DNA of 64,000 nt from assembly GCF_028368935.1 (NCBI RefSeq), contig NZ_JAQNDK010000001.1, positions 2,976,001-3,040,000 on the forward strand, in the 5' to 3' direction. Made by a program: the position numbers and the translations under genes. Within the stretch, counting starts at the first letter, position 1; the number at the start of each line of letters is the position of its first letter. Shown here piece after piece: positions 60,804 through 64,000 of the stretch. The notes beneath the pieces were generated by a model. That model was given only the letters and a program-made list of their open reading frames with translations, was not told the DNA's origin and made no database searches. The DNA is from Sorangium aterium (lineage in GTDB: Bacteria > Myxococcota_A > Polyangia > Polyangiales > Polyangiaceae).

Positions 60804-62423
60804 ATGGCAGCAAAAAAAACGGCGACGGCGGCTGCAAAGACGACCGGCGTCGGCGCCCACCGCCCCAAGGTCCAGCACCTCAGCGTGCTGCTCATGAAGA
60901 TGGGCATCTCCTCGAAAGGGAACGCGCTAAAAGAACCGCAGTCTGTAACGTCGCACGCGATCGACACGAAGCTGCTTCCAAACAGCTCATTCTACACCGA
61001 GACGCAGCGACCCAAAACCCCGAAGTGGGTAGACTTCGTAGAAGAAGGCCTAAAAGGCAAGCTGTCCATCCATGGGACTACCGTATCGGCGGTCCTGTTT
61101 GTAGAGACCGGCGGACGGTGCTTCGCGTTCACCTTCGGCTTCGGTCGCAACCTGTTGAGGCCAGAGTCAATCGAGCGTGACTTTGGCCTAAAAGTCGTCC
61201 TCAACAGAGTCGACCCAGAGAATCTCAGAAGCATCGACCTCAAGAATTTCGAGGCGCTCACCATTCATACAAGGCGCCAGACCAGCCGAGGCTCGACGCT
61301 CGATACATTCGGAATTAACACGGCGCAGGATCTCCTTCGCTCTGTCACTGGAAACCCTGAGGATCAGAGGTTCGCGAAGCGCGTCGCTGGTTCGGACGGC
61401 CTCGCGCTCGCGGCGACGTTGACGCTCCAAGATCTTCCCCAGAAGTGCGCGCAGCTTCTCAGCGCGTACAATGACACCAGGTACAAACAAAGGTTTGAAT
61501 TCGTCGATCAACTGAAGAGCATCCGCGATCCTAGCATGATCACAAAGCTCGATCAGGCGCTCGAGCAAAAGCTACATACCAAAGATTTCACAGGCATACA
61601 CCTGGCCCCGCCAGAGCCCCAAGACTGGGAAAACGTCGAAAGCTTCAACTACTCATTCGATCGAAAACAAACATTCACGGATCTCGACATCGATGACTAC
61701 ATCTCGGTCGTCGGCCGACCTCCAACGGCCGACGAGCTGAAGAAACACGTCATTGGGGTCACCTACAAGGGTTCGAGCCACAGCGTCAGAAAATGGACAG
61801 TGCGTGACTCTCTGGTCTGCGAAATCACCATCAATGGGCAGATATTCGTACTGTCCAGCGGCGACTGGTTTGAGGTTGCGAGGGACTTCGCGGACCGCAT
61901 CCTCAACAGGGTCAAGGAGCTCACAAGCTCGTTCTCGCTGCCCAAGGCGAAGCTCGGCGAGCGGGAGGCATCGTACAATAAGCGCGTGGCGAACCAAAAG
62001 AAGTACGCTCACATGGATTGCAAGCTGAACAATACCTACGGGACACCGATCGAAGTCTGCGACCTCTTTACGATTTCAAAAAAGTTCATCCACGTCAAGA
62101 GAAATCGAGTATCGGCCACACTCAGCCATTTATTCGCTCAAGGGGTCGTATCGGCGGAGGCATTCGCCTCAGACGAGCGTTTCAGACACGAACTGAGGCG
62201 CCAGCTCCGGTCCCTCGACGCGACCTTCCTCTCCTTCATTCCGGCAGCAGACGCTCGGCCTATCCCGTCCGAGTATGAGGTCGTGTACGCAATCATTACC
62301 AAACCAGACCCGAAGTGGCCTGCTTCTCTGCCGTTCTTTAGCCAGCTCAATCTGGTCAATTCGAGCGACCGCATCAGCAGGATGGGGTTCCGTGTTTCTC
62401 TGGTGAGAATTGACGCGACCTAG
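60804..62423 (+). CDS. DUF6119 / TIGR04141-type sporadically distributed protein
   Basis: A 539-residue protein whose N-terminus (VQHLSVLLMKMGISSKGNAL), central VDFVEEGLKGKLSIHGTT and further blocks (GSDGLALAATLTLQDLPQKC, YISVVGRPPTADELKK, KWTVRDSLVCEITINGQIFV) match the DUF6119 (TIGR04141) family, which is patchily distributed and often found in genomic islands. The function is unknown. Base composition is lower in GC than its neighbours, consistent with transfer. ATG at 60804, 118 bp downstream of the AAA+ gene. No sigma-54 promoter consensus is visible upstream. Confidence 0.7.
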   Translation: MAAKKTATAAAKTTGVGAHRPKVQHLSVLLMKMGISSKGNALKEPQSVTSHAIDTKLLPNSSFYTETQRPKTPKWVDFVEEGLKGKLSIHGTTVSAVLFVETGGRCFAFTFGFGRNLLRPESIERDFGLKVVLNRVDPENLRSIDLKNFEALTIHTRRQTSRGSTLDTFGINTAQDLLRSVTGNPEDQRFAKRVAGSDGLALAATLTLQDLPQKCAQLLSAYNDTRYKQRFEFVDQLKSIRDPSMITKLDQALEQKLHTKDFTGIHLAPPEPQDWENVESFNYSFDRKQTFTDLDIDDYISVVGRPPTADELKKHVIGVTYKGSSHSVRKWTVRDSLVCEITINGQIFVLSSGDWFEVARDFADRILNRVKELTSSFSLPKAKLGEREASYNKRVANQKKYAHMDCKLNNTYGTPIEVCDLFTISKKFIHVKRNRVSATLSHLFAQGVVSAEAFASDERFRHELRRQLRSLDATFLSFIPAADARPIPSEYEVVYAIITKPDPKWPASLPFFSQLNLVNSSDRISRMGFRVSLVRIDAT

Positions 62424-62915
62424 CTCCGCGGCTCAGAAATCTCGCCATAAAATCCGCAGCGCCACAAAGATTCACCTTGACTAACGCGAGAGCATCGCGC
62501 TTGCTCTAGATGCGATTCGACGATGCGGCCAAGGCGGAGGGAGGCAGGCCGAGATCGCGACGCCTGTACAGGGACCACGCTGCGAAGGGCAGCGTCCGAT
62601 CATCCTCGCGTACCGCCAGCTCGAGCATGCGCGACTTATGACCAGCGCAGTAGTTCCGGCAGGTGTCCACGTCTCCGCAAGCCGCGGCACCGTCGCGACG
62701 AGAGCGCTAAGGGCTGCGCGCGCCGACTCGGCGTTTCGATAGGTTGCGGGACGCCCGTGGCGGCGCGACGCGTGTTCATTTGGCGATGTACGAGCGCTCA
62801 CATGGGAACAAGGAGACCAAGGATGGAATCGTGGGGCTTCATCACGAACTCCTAGCAATCGCTTAGCGGCATGGCATCTGATGACAACGCCCCGGTGCTC
62901 AAGCCTGCGCGGATC
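62424..62915. other. Intergenic debris near right end of the island
   Basis: About 490 bp without an intact gene. On the minus strand a frame at 62506-62700 (ACGDVDTCRNYCAGHKSRML, LELAVREDDRTLPFAAWSLY) reads like the C-terminus of an unidentified protein and may be a relic; it has no start in frame. Confidence 0.35.
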
Positions 62916-63212
62916 TCACCGCCCCCTCCGCTCGCGCTCGCGAGCAAGGTCGAGCACTTCGGCCGCAGCCTCGCGCTGGGATTGCGTCAGCCCTCCGAGC
63001 AGCCGCCCGATCGCCTCATGCGCTACGCGCGCCGTCTCTACATCCCCCGCCACAATAGCCGCCGCCAGCCCCTCCCCGAGCTGCACAAGCAGCGTCGTCC
63101 TCACCGACGCCGCCCTCGCCCCCACCCCTTCCCCCCAACGCTCTTCCCCCGCCCCGCCTACCCCGATCGAATCGCCACGCGCCCCCTCCGAATCGCCACA
63201 CCCTCGCTCCAA
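62916..63212 (-). CDS. Small helical protein
   Basis: A 98-residue frame. The first 35 residues are Gly/Glu-rich and doubtful. The rest (VQLGEGLAAAIVAGDVETAR, VAHEAIGRLLGGLTQSQREA, AAEVLDLARERERRGR) is a helical, repeat-like domain of a small protein family; a relic of its C-terminus occurs at 41626-41703. Last island gene before the right repeat. Confidence 0.5.
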   Translation of the reverse strand: MERGCGDSEGARGDSIGVGGAGEERWGEGVGARAASVRTTLLVQLGEGLAAAIVAGDVETARVAHEAIGRLLGGLTQSQREAAAEVLDLARERERRGR

Positions 63213-63294
63213 CCGCGTCGATCCGTCGCCGCCCCCTCCGATTTCCCAAGCGATTTTGCCGGTTCGCCCCGTTCCCCCGCCCCAGAGCGCCTTC

Positions 63295-63329
63295 TAAATC
63301 CACCGCGTCCGCCATTTCGCCACGGGCCA
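63295..63329. repeat. Right attachment-site repeat (tRNA-Leu 5'-half copy)
   Basis: Second copy of the tRNA-derived repeat, same orientation as 11413-11447, with one mismatch and one deleted G in the acceptor stem, so it could not function as part of a tRNA. On the minus strand it reads RGEMADAVDL in a frame that stays open to 63016. Confidence 0.8.
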
Positions 63330-63330
63330 A

Positions 63331-63534
63331 GAGGAGGCGCTGCGCCACTTCCTCGCGAACACGACGCACGACGTGATGACCTCGCTGACCGTGCTGCGAC
63401 ACCTCGCGACGCTCCGGCAGCGCGCGGCCGACGGCGGGCCTGTCGAGCAGTCCGGCCCGCGCGACGCTCGAACGCTCGAACGCCCGAGCGCAGGCGTGCA
63501 GGAATGCTGCTGCTGCTCGACCCGCCGACGATGA
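63331..63534 (+). pseudogene. Histidine-kinase HisKA fragment at the island edge
   Basis: Plus-strand frame EEALRHFLANTTHDVMTSLT followed by VLRHLATLR, a recognisable HisKA dimerisation segment (phospho-His in the HDVM motif). No sensor domain precedes it and no ATPase domain follows; the frame ends in junk at 63534. The fragment begins within two bases of the right repeat. Confidence 0.6.
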
Positions 63535-63685
63535 GATGCGCCGCGCGCCGTGCGCCGGCGCCGCAGTCACACATAGATCGCGAAATTGCCGCGCGCTCTT
63601 CACACAAGAGAGCGTACTGAAATGTGAGGCGATTCATGGTGCCGAGGCGAGCCATGGCCGGGAGCGGTTGTCGGGGAGCACGATC
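63535..63685. other. Short gap before DUF2169 gene
   Basis: Spacer holding the promoter of the next gene; no other feature seen. Confidence 0.35.
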
Positions 63686-64000
63686 ATGAGCGCGCTCCCG
63701 CGCGGCGCCGTGACGCCGCTGAAAGGCGCCGCGGCCGCCGCCATCGCCTGGCGCACGCAGGGCCGGCACTACATCACCGTCATCGCCAAGGCGAGCTTCG
63801 CCTTTGCGATCGATGCGGTGATGTGGCGGACCGATCCGCAGGAGATCCTCCCCGTCGAGGTCCACCATGGCAAAAACCCGGCGCGGAGCGTCCGCTGGAG
63901 CGGGGACCTCGCGCCCTACCTCGGTCGGGCCGATGTGGTCTTCACCGGAGATGCGCACGCGCCGCGCGGCACCGAGGTCCAGTCCTTGCCGGTGCGGCTC
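63686..64000 (+). CDS. DUF2169-domain protein (3' end outside window)
   Basis: The first 105 residues from the ATG at 63686 (TCGGGGAGC ribosome site) read WRTQGRHYITVIAKASFAFA and EVHHGKNPARSVRWSGDLAP, followed by YLGRADVVFTGDAHAPRG, the N-terminal signature of DUF2169. DUF2169 proteins are frequently encoded with type VI secretion or contractile-machine loci in myxobacteria and proteobacteria. The gene runs off the window. It marks the return to chromosomal sequence. Confidence 0.78.
   Translation, partial: MSALPRGAVTPLKGAAAAAIAWRTQGRHYITVIAKASFAFAIDAVMWRTDPQEILPVEVHHGKNPARSVRWSGDLAPYLGRADVVFTGDAHAPRGTEVQSLPVRL

Larger units (their letters stand above)
11413..63329. mobile_element. Putative tRNA-Leu-integrated genomic island, about 52 kb
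   Basis: It is bounded by an imperfect direct repeat of about 34 bp derived from tRNA-Leu(UAA), with a tyrosine recombinase at the left end and a Xis-like wHTH protein 3 kb inside. It contains remnants (IS66, truncated genes, repeats), lower-GC patches, and accessory functions (signalling, nuclease/ATPase operon, STAND protein). No conjugation, capsid or replication genes are recognised, so it is not obviously an ICE or prophage. It may be a composite of several insertions. Confidence 0.7.

Noticed and set aside
11413-63329. Prophage or ICE
   Set aside because: No capsid, terminase, tail, relaxase, type IV secretion or replication genes were recognised.
63158-63958. Minus-strand 266-codon frame at the right end
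   Set aside because: It is antisense to the DUF2169 gene; only its passage through the att repeat is of interest.

Overview
The window is about 70% GC, with small intergenic gaps, several Gly/Cys-rich lipoproteins, an ECF sigma factor carrying a membrane tail, STAND/WD40 proteins and DUF2169. This points to a Sorangiineae-type myxobacterium (Polyangiales, close to Sorangium). That placement comes from gene style only; no marker gene was compared.

Region 1 (1-11.4 kb) is ordinary chromosome: a HEAT-repeat protein cut by the window edge, a YfcH-like SDR, a FabV-like enoyl reductase, a fatty acid desaturase, a nucleotidyltransferase, a D-cysteine desulfhydrase/ACC-deaminase-like PLP enzyme, an outer-membrane barrel protein and histidine ammonia-lyase (hutH). 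It ends at a tRNA-Leu(UAA) gene on the minus strand (11365-11447).

Region 2 (11.4-63.3 kb) looks like one integrated genomic island of about 52 kb. A tyrosine recombinase abuts the tRNA and its reading frame runs through it. An imperfect direct copy of the tRNA 5' half lies at 63295-63329, next to a broken histidine-kinase fragment. The left half of the island (13-42 kb) holds an excisionase-like protein, surface lipoproteins, an IS66 remnant, a 43-bp minisatellite, redox and regulator genes (LysR/aldo-keto reductase, AraC/YCII, a membrane-anchored peroxiredoxin-like protein), a RecF/OLD-like ATPase, a pair of paralogous unknown proteins behind a lipoprotein, a PEGA protein with two Gly-rich lipoproteins, and two sigma factors.

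The right half (42-62 kb) is the most interesting part. Eight collinear minus-strand genes (58458 down to 42283) encode a haem-oxygenase-like diiron protein, a LuxI/FeeM-type N-acyltransferase, a GAF-LuxR regulator, a YhaO/Mre11-like nuclease, a Rad50/YhaN-like ATPase without a CxxC hook, an unknown probable DNA-binding protein, a fused AAA(ORC-like)-HerA ATPase, and an NLR-like STAND protein (EAD1, NB-ARC, 14 WD40 repeats, C-terminal CHAT protease). I read this as a possible signal-controlled DNA-end-sensing and cell-death defence module, comparable to the archaeal Mre11-Rad50-HerA operon but with an NLR protease added. Divergent from it are a LuxR-type regulator, a sigma-54-type AAA+ protein with an altered GAFTGA loop, and a DUF6119 (TIGR04141-like) protein.

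Region 3 (63.3-64 kb) returns to chromosome with the start of a DUF2169 protein.
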